A stretch of DNA of 33,688 bases, taken from contig JAKAFY010000016.1 in the NCBI GenBank assembly GCA_021817785.1, positions 1-33,688 on the forward strand, written 5' to 3'. Every line of letters starts with the position of its first letter. Positions within the stretch are counted from its first letter, which is position 1. The notes beneath the pieces are model-generated. The model did not search any database. It was not told the DNA's origin and saw only the letters and a list, made by a program, of their open reading frames with translations. Both the position numbers and the translations under genes were made by a program. This stretch comes from a bacterium. Its GTDB lineage: Bacteria > Patescibacteriota > Microgenomatia > UBA10105 > UBA927. Positions 1 to 8,900 of the stretch are shown here, one piece after another.

Positions 1-1017
1 GTCGTTTCCGACGGGTCCGCAGTATTGGGACTTGGTAACATCGGCCCGGAAGCGGCCCTACCCGTTATGGAAGGCAAGGCACTGCTTCTCAAAGAATTCG
101 GCGGGGTGGATGCCGTGCCGCTGGTGCTCGATACGCAGGATCCTTCCGAAATCGAACGGTTTGTGACGCATGTGGCTCCTTCGTTTGCCGGGATACTTCT
201 CGAAGATATCAGTGCCCCGAGATGTTTTCAGATCGAAGAATCGTTGCAGGGCATAGGGATCCCGGTATTCCACGATGACCAGCACGGGACGGCCATTACG
301 GTCGCGGCAGGATTACGAAACGCCGCCAGAGCAGTGGGGAAACGATACGAAGATCTCCGGGTCGTTATCGTTGGCGCCGGAGCTGCGGGACTGGCCACTG
401 CCAAAATGCTCTTGGGACTTACCTGTCAGAGCGACACCTGCAGTATCATAGCAGGCGGCAGAAGAGTCCGTGACGTCATCATCGTCGATTCTGTCGGCGC
501 ACTGCTGCCGGGGCGCGAGCAGCAGAATATCTATAAACAGGCGGTTGCCAGCCTATCGAATACAGAACGGAAAAGCGGTCCGTTATCACAGATCATCGAG
601 GGGGCTGATGCAGTCATCGGTGTTTCGGGACCCAATACCATACACGCCGAATTTGTGCAAAAAATGGCCAACGATGCCATCGTGTTTGCCATGGCAAATC
701 CCGTGCCGGAAATCATGCCGGAGGATGCCAAAAAGGCAGGAGCTTCTGTGGTCGCCACCGGGCGAAGCGATTTCCCCAATCAGATCAATAACGTCCTTGC
801 ATTCCCGGGGGTTTTCCGTGCAGTGATCGAAGGTGGCCTTACGACAATCACGCCGGAAATGAAATTGGCGGCATCGGACGCTATCGCATCCATGATTGCT
901 GACCCGTCGCCGGACCGGATCGTGCCGGATCCGTTTTTCCCCGCCTTAGCGCAAACGGTCGCCAATGCCATCTTGGCAAAGGCCTTGCCACAACACAAAC
1001 GCCGGAATACGGTATAA
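1..1017 (+). CDS. NAD(P)-dependent malic enzyme, 5' truncated by window edge
   Basis: Oxidative decarboxylation of malate to pyruvate with reduction of NAD(P) in the cytoplasm. The frame is open from base 1 (VVSDGSAVLGLGNIGPEA); the track's TTG start at 25 is only an internal Leu codon, so the true start lies outside the window. Visible family signatures are the DGSAVLGLGNIGP nucleotide/metal segment, FHDDQHGTA, the Rossmann loop VGAGAAGLA and MANPVPEIMPEDA, in the order seen in bacterial malic enzymes. About 339 residues remain, so only the N-terminal substrate domain is cut off. The stop codon TAA overlaps a TATAAT box that may serve the next gene. NAD versus NADP preference cannot be read from this. 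The family call is secure; the exact subtype (maeA or maeB-like) is not. Confidence 0.95.
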   Translation, partial: VVSDGSAVLGLGNIGPEAALPVMEGKALLLKEFGGVDAVPLVLDTQDPSEIERFVTHVAPSFAGILLEDISAPRCFQIEESLQGIGIPVFHDDQHGTAITVAAGLRNAARAVGKRYEDLRVVIVGAGAAGLATAKMLLGLTCQSDTCSIIAGGRRVRDVIIVDSVGALLPGREQQNIYKQAVASLSNTERKSGPLSQIIEGADAVIGVSGPNTIHAEFVQKMANDAIVFAMANPVPEIMPEDAKKAGASVVATGRSDFPNQINNVLAFPGVFRAVIEGGLTTITPEMKLAASDAIASMIADPSPDRIVPDPFFPALAQTVANAILAKALPQHKRRNTV

Positions 1018-1039
1018 TCTGGTATAATACAGTTATAGG
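1012..1039 (+). promoter_or_regulatory. Tandem -10 boxes upstream of nucleoside-kinase-like gene
   Basis: Two TATAAT hexamers lie 10 bp apart (1013-1018 and 1023-1028). The second has an extended -10 form, TGGTATAAT. It ends 10 nt before a GTG (1039) in frame with the kinase, which would suit a near-leaderless transcript. No convincing -35 hexamer was seen. Confidence 0.5.
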
Positions 1040-1812
1040 TGCCCCTGTCCCGCCGATATTTTTTCATGAAAGAACTAGTCCGTCCTACCGTTGAAGCCAG
1101 GGAAATACTTCCCAACACCAAATTCAGTGTCATCATCGTGGGAGATGCGTGTTCGGGGAAAACGACGTTATTGAATGAGCTGAAAAAAGAAGGATACTCG
1201 ATCCGTCCTGAACCGGAAAACCCGATGTTCCCGCTGTTCCTTAAGGATTCCAAACATTATTCGTACCATAACCAGCTGTTTAAGACGACGCAGCTTATGG
1301 AACAGGAATTGCAGGCGGCGGAGTCCCCGACGGATACGCCCACACGGTTTAATGAATCCGGCGTGATCGCCACGGATATCTATAACCGGTATCTCCGTGA
1401 TAAAAATCTCATGACTCCGGACCAGTTCGAACACCTAAACGGTGTATACACGAATTATCTTGATACGATGCCAAAACCGGATATGGTTGTATACCTGTAT
1501 GCAGATGACGAAACCATACGCCAGCGCGCCATAGAACGCGACGGGGTCGTAGCCCATGATCCGCAGGAGCTGCAGCCCTATTGGGACAGATTGCTTAAGG
1601 ATTTGGAAGGACGCGGGATGCCGGTCTACAGAGTGAACACCGGAATCCGTGCGGTAGAGGAAACGGCACACATGATTCTCCAGGAAACCGAGCGTCTGAA
1701 GCGGGAAAAACCAGTGCAGCCCCCGAGCGCGGCAGTCACGCCGGAAGAAAATCAGCACGGCGTTATAGAAGTGGAAGCGGTATATGTACGTGCACGGCTT
1801 CATAACGAGTAA
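1039..1812 (+). CDS. Deoxynucleoside kinase-like P-loop protein
   Basis: Resembles the deoxynucleoside kinase family, which phosphorylates deoxynucleosides in salvage. Counting from GTG 1039, the P-loop GDACSGKT is at residues 35-42, followed by an RPEPE-like segment where the family places its catalytic Glu, then FNESGVIATDIYNRYL, which aligns with the family's E/D-R-S...N region. PDMVVYLYADDETIRQRAIERD matches the strand plus LID Arg region. The usual Arg of the ERS/DRS motif is replaced (NESG), so substrate or activity may differ. The last 40 residues are a charged or proline-rich tail. The start is uncertain: GTG 1039 fits the -10 spacing seen elsewhere, while ATG 1066 has no Shine-Dalgarno but gives a more usual N-terminus. 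A guanylate/thymidylate-type or unrelated P-loop kinase is possible. Confidence 0.7.
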   Translation: MPLSRRYFFMKELVRPTVEAREILPNTKFSVIIVGDACSGKTTLLNELKKEGYSIRPEPENPMFPLFLKDSKHYSYHNQLFKTTQLMEQELQAAESPTDTPTRFNESGVIATDIYNRYLRDKNLMTPDQFEHLNGVYTNYLDTMPKPDMVVYLYADDETIRQRAIERDGVVAHDPQELQPYWDRLLKDLEGRGMPVYRVNTGIRAVEETAHMILQETERLKREKPVQPPSAAVTPEENQHGVIEVEAVYVRARLHNE

Positions 1813-1822
1813 GCGGCAGTAA

Positions 1823-1831
1823 TGCTATACT
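1823..1831 (+). promoter_or_regulatory. Extended -10 promoter (TGCTATACT)
   Basis: TG-C-TATACT ends 9 nt before the GTG start at 1841, with no Shine-Dalgarno between. This predicts a transcript starting almost at the start codon. Confidence 0.5.
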
Positions 1832-1840
1832 GTCCCCATT

Positions 1841-2491
1841 GTGACAAAGGATTTTTTCATCGTATTCGCCGCATTTTTTCTGGGATTTGCCGGGGTCATA
1901 GGGTATCAGTATCTCCGCGCGCAGCGAGACCGTGCCGTTATCCTGCCCGCGCCTGACGCGCCGCTGCCGCAGCCCACCTTTGCACTCGTCCCTCCGTCAC
2001 AGGCCGTATCCGGGATGCTGATTGCCGTCACCGGTCATGCCCAGAAATTATCACGCGAGGATTCGGAGTATAAAGAAGCCTCTGCCGGGGCCACGATACT
2101 CGTCGGAGAATCTATCGCAACCAAAGACCTGTCTGCCGCCACCGCATCGGTTAGCGGCATCATGACTGCGACGATGGGCGAAAGCAGTACGCTCGTGTTT
2201 GCCAATTTGTTCCCCAATAATTTCGTACTCCAGCAAAAATCGGGAAACGTAGACTATCGTGTCTTTTCTCCTATATCCGTCCGGGCGCTGCATGCGTTGG
2301 TGACCATCGCGGGCGGGGAGACCGGTATCCATATCATCGATACGGATATGTCCGTCACGGTGAAATCCGGTTCGGTAAAGCTTGCACTCGTCGATTCCGA
2401 TAACAATACGCATGTATGGGAATTGTCCGCGGGACAGCGGGCAAATATAGACGACGCAGCCAGAAGAGTCTATTTAGTTGGCGCCCGATAA
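1841..2491 (+). CDS. Membrane-anchored FecR-like domain protein, function unknown
   Basis: Residues about 5-22 form a single hydrophobic N-terminal segment (FFIVFAAFFLGFAGVIGY) followed by RAQR, consistent with a signal anchor that leaves the bulk outside. A proline/alanine-rich linker leads to a beta-rich domain. Its repeating pattern (GMLIAVTGHAQ, GESIAT, SSTLVF, GNVDYRV, MSVTVKSGSVKL, ELSAGQRANI) resembles the FecR fold, in which such proteins usually scaffold envelope or signalling functions. No sigma factor or TonB receptor is nearby, so iron-dicitrate signalling should not be inferred. GTG is preferred because an extended -10 box sits 9 nt upstream. The 3' end overlaps the 3' end of the convergent GH18 gene by 18 bp. 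Confidence 0.65.
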   Translation: MTKDFFIVFAAFFLGFAGVIGYQYLRAQRDRAVILPAPDAPLPQPTFALVPPSQAVSGMLIAVTGHAQKLSREDSEYKEASAGATILVGESIATKDLSAATASVSGIMTATMGESSTLVFANLFPNNFVLQQKSGNVDYRVFSPISVRALHALVTIAGGETGIHIIDTDMSVTVKSGSVKLALVDSDNNTHVWELSAGQRANIDDAARRVYLVGAR

Positions 2492-3658
2492 ATCTGCCGT
2501 ATTTTTGTACTGGGTAAGCGGCCGCAGCATCGTATTGTCTTCGTATCCCAAGGCCCACAGCGCGATGCCCCCGAGATGGTATTTTTTCGCGAGCGCGACT
2601 TTTTCTTTCATGGACGCCTCATTTTCAAAATATATCTGATTGTAATATTCATTTTCCGGGTAGATGAGGTACGGCTCGCGCGCGACGGGGTCAAAAGCCG
2701 CCGAACAGGTGGCACAGTGTTCCAGTATCTTGGCGACCCGTCGGCTGCTTGCCGCCGAGGATCCGCCGGGGATAGTGGCCGATTCGGTGGCGGCATCTAT
2801 GGTTTCCCATTCATATCCGTACAGCGGAACGCCCAGGAGTATTTTTTCTGCAGGCATCACCTTGCTCGCTTCCTTGACCGCCGTTTCCGTATCGTATTCT
2901 ATGCCGGATCCAGCTCCCCCTATGGGCGCATTGGCTCCCGATGTAAACGAGCCGCTGTAGTGATAGTCGTAGGTCATAAGCACCACGCGGTCGACGATGC
3001 TGCCCAGCGCTCTGGCATCATAGAGTTTGGTTTTGACCAGCGCGATGGGAATAAGGTCCAGGGTAAGCGTCCCCAGTTTTTGTGCCGTCATCTGGCTTTT
3101 TACCGTAGAGACAAATGCGGTAAAGTTTGCCCGTGCGCTTTCGGACGCGTCCATGAAGCTTTCGATATCCAGATTCAGGTCCGTAAAGCCTTTGTCTTTC
3201 ATGATGGGGGCGATGTCTGCCATAAATGTATGGGCGTTTCCGATGGGATCGGAAATCAGAGTGCCTATGACATCGTCATCGCCGCTTATGACCAGTAACG
3301 ATTGCTTTAGGCCGTGGGCTTTGGCATCTGCCATGCGTTTGGCATACGTGTCGCTTGTGAGCATGGCCCAACCCGGTTCTTCCTCCTTTGGGTTATCGAG
3401 TTTTTTTATGCTTCCGTCGGACGTCAGCGCCAGTCCGAAATAGGTAAGCGTCGTAATATACTGGGAATATTCTTTGTCTGCCTGCCCCACCAGCCAATAG
3501 GGCAGGAAGCCCACAATTTCCGGCTTGCGTACGCCGACAGCTACCAACGCCGGATTATCAAACGGCAGGGGAGATATACCGAGCATCCAGATCATACCGA
3601 ATGCGCAGACGCCTCCCAATATCACGAATACGACGGCTAATACGATTTTTTGAAACAC
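2474..3658 (-). CDS. Membrane-anchored glycoside hydrolase family 18 protein
   Basis: Predicted extracytoplasmic GH18 TIM barrel, likely acting on peptidoglycan or chitin-type GlcNAc polymers. Residues about 4-26 are a signal anchor (IVLAVVFVILGGVCAFGMIW). The barrel starts at EIVGFLPYW, as in YaaH/YdhD-like GH18 proteins. The catalytic strand reads DLNLDIESF near residue 165, with the acid Glu in DIE. The second Asp of classical chitinases (DxxDxDxE) is Asn here, as in YaaH-like members. VVLMTYDYHY, ILLGVPLYGYEW and GIALWALGYED are the later strand signatures. No LysM domain is seen. The start is GTG at 3658, with TGCTAGAAT ending 6 nt upstream. Substrate unproven; the family call is strong. 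Confidence 0.9.
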   Translation of the reverse strand: MFQKIVLAVVFVILGGVCAFGMIWMLGISPLPFDNPALVAVGVRKPEIVGFLPYWLVGQADKEYSQYITTLTYFGLALTSDGSIKKLDNPKEEEPGWAMLTSDTYAKRMADAKAHGLKQSLLVISGDDDVIGTLISDPIGNAHTFMADIAPIMKDKGFTDLNLDIESFMDASESARANFTAFVSTVKSQMTAQKLGTLTLDLIPIALVKTKLYDARALGSIVDRVVLMTYDYHYSGSFTSGANAPIGGAGSGIEYDTETAVKEASKVMPAEKILLGVPLYGYEWETIDAATESATIPGGSSAASSRRVAKILEHCATCSAAFDPVAREPYLIYPENEYYNQIYFENEASMKEKVALAKKYHLGGIALWALGYEDNTMLRPLTQYKNTADLSGAN

Positions 3659-3664
3659 GCTGTT

Positions 3665-3673
3665 ATTCTAGCA
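3665..3673 (-). promoter_or_regulatory. Extended -10 (TGCTAGAAT) for the GH18 gene
   Basis: On the minus strand TGCTAGAAT is followed by AACAGC and then the GTG start. The same AACAGC spacer follows the -10 box of the response regulator gene (31259-31264). The 6-nt gap implies a leaderless mRNA. Confidence 0.55.
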
Positions 3674-3686
3674 GAAATTTATACAT

Positions 3687-4961
3687 CTATCCCTGGGGCA
3701 CAAAGGAATCTTTGACGTGGTGCGCGCGTATCGTGGGCACGGCGGCAAAAAGGACTACCAGCGATACGGCAAACAGGATCGTGACTCCGATATATGGCAG
3801 ACCGCGGAAATACCCGTATACCCCGGCGGCAAACAACGGCCCTAATATGCGTGCCACCGACTGTATGCTTTGGTATCCGCCCTGTACTTTGCCCTGTAAT
3901 TTGGGTCCTACTGCATTGGAAATAAGTCCGGACATAGACGGCTCAAGTAATCCGTCCCCGAAATTCATGATGATAAACCCGATATAAAAGAGGATGGTAG
4001 ACGGCACAAACGACGTCACGGCAGCTGCCGCTATGCCGGTGATGGTGAGGCAAAGTCCGATCATAGAAAGCTTTACCTCTCCGAATTTCGGGATGAGTTT
4101 ACGCACCAAATATCCCTGCGCAATGATGTCTACCACCCCGACGACAAACAGCAAAAGTCCTATTTCCGTGGGGCTCCACAAGAAAACGTCTTTCGTATAT
4201 ACCGACGTGATGCCGTAGATAGCATTAAAGGAAAAAAAGAAAATAAACCCGGTGACAAACAGCCTGCGGATGATGCCCACGGAAAACAACTGGGACAGAT
4301 GCCCGAAGGGGTTGAGGTGTCCGGGTTCAAATTTTGCGGTACGGTGGTCCGTGTGCAGGCTTTCCGGAAGCACGAAATATCCCCACACCATGTTGACGGC
4401 CGTGATCCCGGCCGCAAGAAACAGTGGGAGGGTCAGGTGCACCGAACCCAATACGCCGCCGATTGCAGGCCCGATCATAAACCCGAATCCGCCGGCTGCG
4501 CCGATCATACCGTAATATTTGCTTCTGTCTTTGGGGTCGGTAATATCGGCAAGGTATGCATATACGGTGGAGATATTTCCTCCGGTCAGGCCATCGACGA
4601 TTCTCCCAAGCAGGATGATCCAAAACGTTCCGCCCAGCGCCATAAGCAGGTACCCGACCACAGAGCCGAACAGGCTAAGCAGCAGGATAGGCCGTCTGCC
4701 CCAGAGGTCGCTTAGCGCGCCGAGTCCCGGTGCTGCTAAAAACTGGCAGAATGCGTAGACGGAAAATACGATGCCTACATAGAGCGCCAGCTCGTTGGGG
4801 TTGGGGATGAAGCGTTCGATCAGAAACGGTAGGATGGGGATGATGATGGAAAACCCGAGGAAGTTCAGAAACATCGTGACCAGGATAAACACGAGGCGGC
4901 TATTTTTGCCCTGAAAGAATCTGTGGAACATATGTACGATTGTATGCAATATGCGCCTCAT
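3687..4961 (-). CDS. MFS transporter, TetA/DHA1-like drug exporter
   Basis: Proton-coupled exporter of the major facilitator superfamily with about 12 hydrophobic segments in 424 residues. After a basic N-terminus, TM1 carries FLGFSIIIPILPF. The loop 2-3 motif A reads GALSDLWGRRPILL (classical GxLaDrxGRRP), and motif C-like GFGFMIGPAIGGVLG is in TM5, which marks it as a drug/H+ antiporter rather than an importer. ATG 4961 is chosen over the TTG at 4967. It is divergent from ung and separated from the GH18 start by 28 bp. Substrate unknown; TetA-like proteins outside known resistance clusters often have undefined substrates. Confidence 0.88.
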   Translation of the reverse strand: MRRILHTIVHMFHRFFQGKNSRLVFILVTMFLNFLGFSIIIPILPFLIERFIPNPNELALYVGIVFSVYAFCQFLAAPGLGALSDLWGRRPILLLSLFGSVVGYLLMALGGTFWIILLGRIVDGLTGGNISTVYAYLADITDPKDRSKYYGMIGAAGGFGFMIGPAIGGVLGSVHLTLPLFLAAGITAVNMVWGYFVLPESLHTDHRTAKFEPGHLNPFGHLSQLFSVGIIRRLFVTGFIFFFSFNAIYGITSVYTKDVFLWSPTEIGLLLFVVGVVDIIAQGYLVRKLIPKFGEVKLSMIGLCLTITGIAAAAVTSFVPSTILFYIGFIIMNFGDGLLEPSMSGLISNAVGPKLQGKVQGGYQSIQSVARILGPLFAAGVYGYFRGLPYIGVTILFAVSLVVLFAAVPTIRAHHVKDSFVPQG

Positions 4962-5044
4962 GCTCAATGACGAACATCTTGGGCAAACGGAATACAGATG
5001 GTAGTATTATTGGATCGGTGCAAGGACGCAAAGAAAAACGATAT

Positions 5045-5710
5045 ATGAGCAACGTACACATACACGCATCATGGAAACACGCGCTCGCCGCGGAATTTGA
5101 TAAACCGTACTGGGACACGCTTACGACGACGGTAAAATCCCAGTATGCCAAAACAGTGGTGTATCCTTCGCCCGGCAATATCTTCCGCGCGTTTGACCTG
5201 TGTCCGTTGGATACGGTGAAAGTGGTTATCATCGGGCAGGACCCGTACCACGGTATGCATCAGGCCAACGGGCTGTCCTTTTCCGTCAATGACGGCATAC
5301 CACTTCCGCCGTCGCTTCAGAATATATTCAAGGAAATACAAAACGATATGGGCTACGCCCCTGCATCTTCGGGAGACCTCACGCGGTGGGCGAGTCAGGG
5401 GGTGCTTATGTTAAACAGCGTGCTTACGGTGTTGGCAGGCCAACCCGCATCGCATGCGGGGTTAGGGTGGGAAGAATTTACCAGTGCGGCGATCGGCGCG
5501 CTAAATAGCACCCGGGAACACGTCGTCTATATGTTGTGGGGGCGATACGCGCAGAACAAAGGGAGTGTCATAGACAGGACAAAAAATCTGGTACTTTCCA
5601 GCGCACACCCGTCTCCGTTTTCCGTGACGGGATTTTACGGGAACCACCATTTTTCCCGGTGCAATACATATCTATCCCAACACAACCTTTCTCCGATTGA
5701 TTGGCATTAA
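5045..5710 (+). CDS. ung: Uracil-DNA glycosylase, family 1
   Basis: Excises uracil from DNA as the first step of base-excision repair. The water-activating motif GQDPYHG is at residues 64-70 (catalytic Asp 66), followed by ANGLSFSV. VLMLNSVLTV is the uracil-binding strand, and HPSPFSVTGFYGNHHFS carries the catalytic His and the Leu/Pro intercalation loop. The 221-residue length is typical. The ORF track start at 4940 adds 35 residues running back over the divergent MFS gene; ATG 5045 gives the usual N-terminus (WKHALAAEF). No clear Shine-Dalgarno; TATTAT at 5005-5010 could be the -10. Confidence 0.96.
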   Translation: MSNVHIHASWKHALAAEFDKPYWDTLTTTVKSQYAKTVVYPSPGNIFRAFDLCPLDTVKVVIIGQDPYHGMHQANGLSFSVNDGIPLPPSLQNIFKEIQNDMGYAPASSGDLTRWASQGVLMLNSVLTVLAGQPASHAGLGWEEFTSAAIGALNSTREHVVYMLWGRYAQNKGSVIDRTKNLVLSSAHPSPFSVTGFYGNHHFSRCNTYLSQHNLSPIDWH

Positions 5711-5900
5711 ACCGGGTGTTACTCGCCTCTTGGTATTTCTGTAGTGAACCTGCGCAGAAATTTGGAATAGGCTTACAACTCGGGAATTGAGCACTACAGA
5801 GAAGAAAATACTGTAAAAGGTCTCAAAAATATCAAGCGGAGTAATTGTATATGCAATCCGGAAAGAGTTAAATAATCTCTTGGATGCATCCGTATAGAAT
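5711..5900. other. Convergent intergenic region with inverted repeats, left edge of AT-rich island
   Basis: No credible gene. It holds the arms CTGTAGTG (5739-5746) and CACTACAG (5792-5799), extended imperfectly to TATTTCTGTAGTG and CACTACAGAGAAG, and a palindrome CTGCGCAG (5750-5757) between them. Base composition shifts here from the host level to the AT-rich level of the helicase. The structure could be a bidirectional terminator without a T-tract or an element end; I cannot decide. Confidence 0.5.
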
Positions 5901-8900
5901 CTATTCTGACATGTTTTGACTTGAGAACCCTTTCGTGTTCGCAGTTTCTAATAATTTTTTTCCATAAGCTTTCTGCTTTTCTGTTAATGTACCCGTACGT
6001 GAGACATACTTACCAAGTGAATAGCAAAATCTATTTTGAAATGAACTGAAATTACCAGTAGTTTTTCCCCAATGAGATAATTTAAACCATGTGTCTTTAT
6101 CCAACAGCATTTTTCCAACTTGGTCTTCAAATAACGACGCCTGCTTTGTATCTGTATTAATTTTACTTTTTGTGGCTTTTATTTCACTTTTATCTATTTT
6201 TGGCTTCGACTCAATCAATCTTAATACTTGTTCCATCTCTTCTTCATTCTCTTGTGTAGTAGCAAGTCCTATAGCAGATTCTTTCTGCTCAATATTTATC
6301 TGATTTAATTTACGTTCCATTTGTGTTGGCTGCATTTTTAAAAGTTGAACTATTTGATCTATTGTTCCTTCTGGGTTTAAATAAAATTGGCTAGCAGTGA
6401 TGCGTTGGACATCCCATTGTGTTACTCTTTCTATAGTTGCTTGTCTCATATAATGCTCTGGCGGCAAATCACCCGTTTCATCGAGTTTAAAATCCCCATC
6501 ACATTCAATTGCCAATGTCCTGCCATCTTTATCAAGAATAACTTGATCAATTCGATATCCCGCACAAGGAAATTGAGTAATTACGTTAACACCTTTTCCA
6601 CGAAATAATCTACATACGTCTTCTTCAAATTGGCTATCAAATTGATCTTCTTTTGGAGAAAATGGGTCAATATAATTTTCTTGAACATATTCGGCATGCT
6701 GCATAAAAGATTTAATATATTTTCCTGGAAACATAGAAGGTTTCTGAGAAGTATATATAATGACTTTTCTTCTAGCCCGAGTAAAAGCAACATTCATACG
6801 TTTAAAACCTTCTTCGTTCACTCCTGTTTCAATAGCGGTAATGCTTCCAGGTTTGCCATTAGGCGAAAAGCGCATTGAATATATAATTACGTCTCTTTCA
6901 TCCCCTTGAAATCCATCAACAGTCCTTGACTGTATGGCAAATTTTCTAATTGTTTCGGGATCCAGTTCTTTATATATCATTTCGCTTATCAAATCAGCCT
7001 GTGCTCTAAATGGTGAAATAATGCCGATTGTTAGATCATCATAGGTTTTATCGGTTACTAAATTTTTTAACTCTTCAACTATTACTTCAGCTTCTACAGG
7101 GTTTACCTTTGCTTCAACATCCTCCGCCCCATTGGGCAGGTATCGAACTTCCATAGGTGGAGCAAATCGGGTTTCCCAAACCGGAGTCAATATTTTCATC
7201 ATGCGATTATAGACATGTTCGTTTGACCATTGGATGATAGTGGGATCACATCGGAAATGCTCAATTAGAGGTAGTAGTGGAGTTGCTGCCTGCGCAAAGG
7301 TTAAAAGTGAATACTCTTTACAGTCAAAAAATTGGGATTTATCATGACTATTTATTTTATATTTCCTTTGTAAGGAATCCATTATTCCTTTTTGAAGGAA
7401 TCTCAAATTTGCATTCGGGAGTTGTTTTTCGTCGCCTACTATGATGGCGTTTTTTGCACGATAAAATAAATGAGGAATTGCGGTTTGACTACACTGAGAA
7501 GCCTCGTCCACAATAACGTAGTCAAATAGACCTTTAACCAAAGGAAAGTATCTAGCGACATCGTCTATTGTGACCAACCAACATGGGAAATAGTTAAGTA
7601 CTTGAGAAAAATCTACTGAATTTTTCTTTTTTAAAAAATTAAGAGTTTTTTTCTTTTTTCCCAGCAAAGTTTTTAGCTTCACTAGATTGCTATTAGCTAA
7701 TTTATTGTGACTTGCCTCATGAAGCATTCTTAATCTCACATTTAATATATATGCATAAATTAGTTGTTTATTTTTCGCGACTAATTGTTTTAGCCGCTCA
7801 GCTACAATTTGGGTTGTTTCTTGTACAACGTATGAACCATACAATCGAACAAGTCGGTGACACTCAATAATAATTTCCGGCTTTTCAAATATAGTAGGCA
7901 ATACATATTTATTTTCTTCAAGAAGTTTCGTAATATTTTTTCTTGAAATCGGTAGACTGCTTAAAGCATGGAATATGTTAACGTATTCAGTTAAATTACT
8001 AATTAACACATCTAACATTTCAAATTCAGAAGTTAATTTTGTTATTTGAGTTGAACCTAATAAGTCCGGAGAAACCTCACAAAGTTTATGAGAGGGTGTG
8101 AGGCTTTTTAAAACCTTAAAATTGGCATTCAATGTATTAACCTCACCAGTACATATTCTAGTATTTTCTAGACTATCAATATTAATATATTTAGCGATTA
8201 TATGAGGAGTATTCTTGAATGAAGATATTACGTTAGAATTTTTAAGTAAATTTCCGATATCAACTAAGCTTTTTAGTTCCAAAATAAATTCTGGTAAATG
8301 TTCAACTCTTAATTTGTTCATTGATATCTCGAATGGTAAAGATTTAACCTCCTCGATAATATTTACAAGGGTCTTTTTAGCTTTTTTTAGGCGAATAACT
8401 TTGTCTAATTGATCACATATTAAAGATTTACTTCTCCAATCATTACCGGATAATTGTAAGATTTTAGACACTCGATGAAGAGATTCTCTTGCTTTAGAGT
8501 CAAAAAGGTTTGTAAAAAGATTTGGCTTGGTATTTTTAAGTATCTCCAAATCTTCTATTAGCTGGTTTATCTCTATAGAGTCTAAGTCTATATCGACAGC
8601 TAAATCATAAGCTTGAACGTCCATATCTAATAGCTCTAACTTTGTTAGAATTTTTGATGCCAACTCATATGACTCTCTTGGAATTTGAGATAGATGCTGT
8701 ATATATTTTTCAAATTTTTTTCCGCTTAAAGAGAGCTCATAAGCAATCTTCTGAATGCTCACCCAAATCCCCAAGAGGCTATTTGAAATCTCATATGCTT
8801 CGGACGGAGAATATGTTGACAGAAGTTCTTTAATAAAGGATATTTCAGTTTTCGAAGACAATGCTAAGGAATTTTGTAGGCGCTGTAAAATTGATAAAAT

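Noticed and set aside
25-27. TTG start of the malic enzyme in the track
   Set aside because: The conserved family sequence continues upstream to base 1, so this is an internal codon of a truncated gene.
2576-3298. 240-aa plus-strand ORF and other long antisense ORFs in the first 5 kb
   Set aside because: These are mirror frames of the GH18 and MFS genes with no recognisable motifs.
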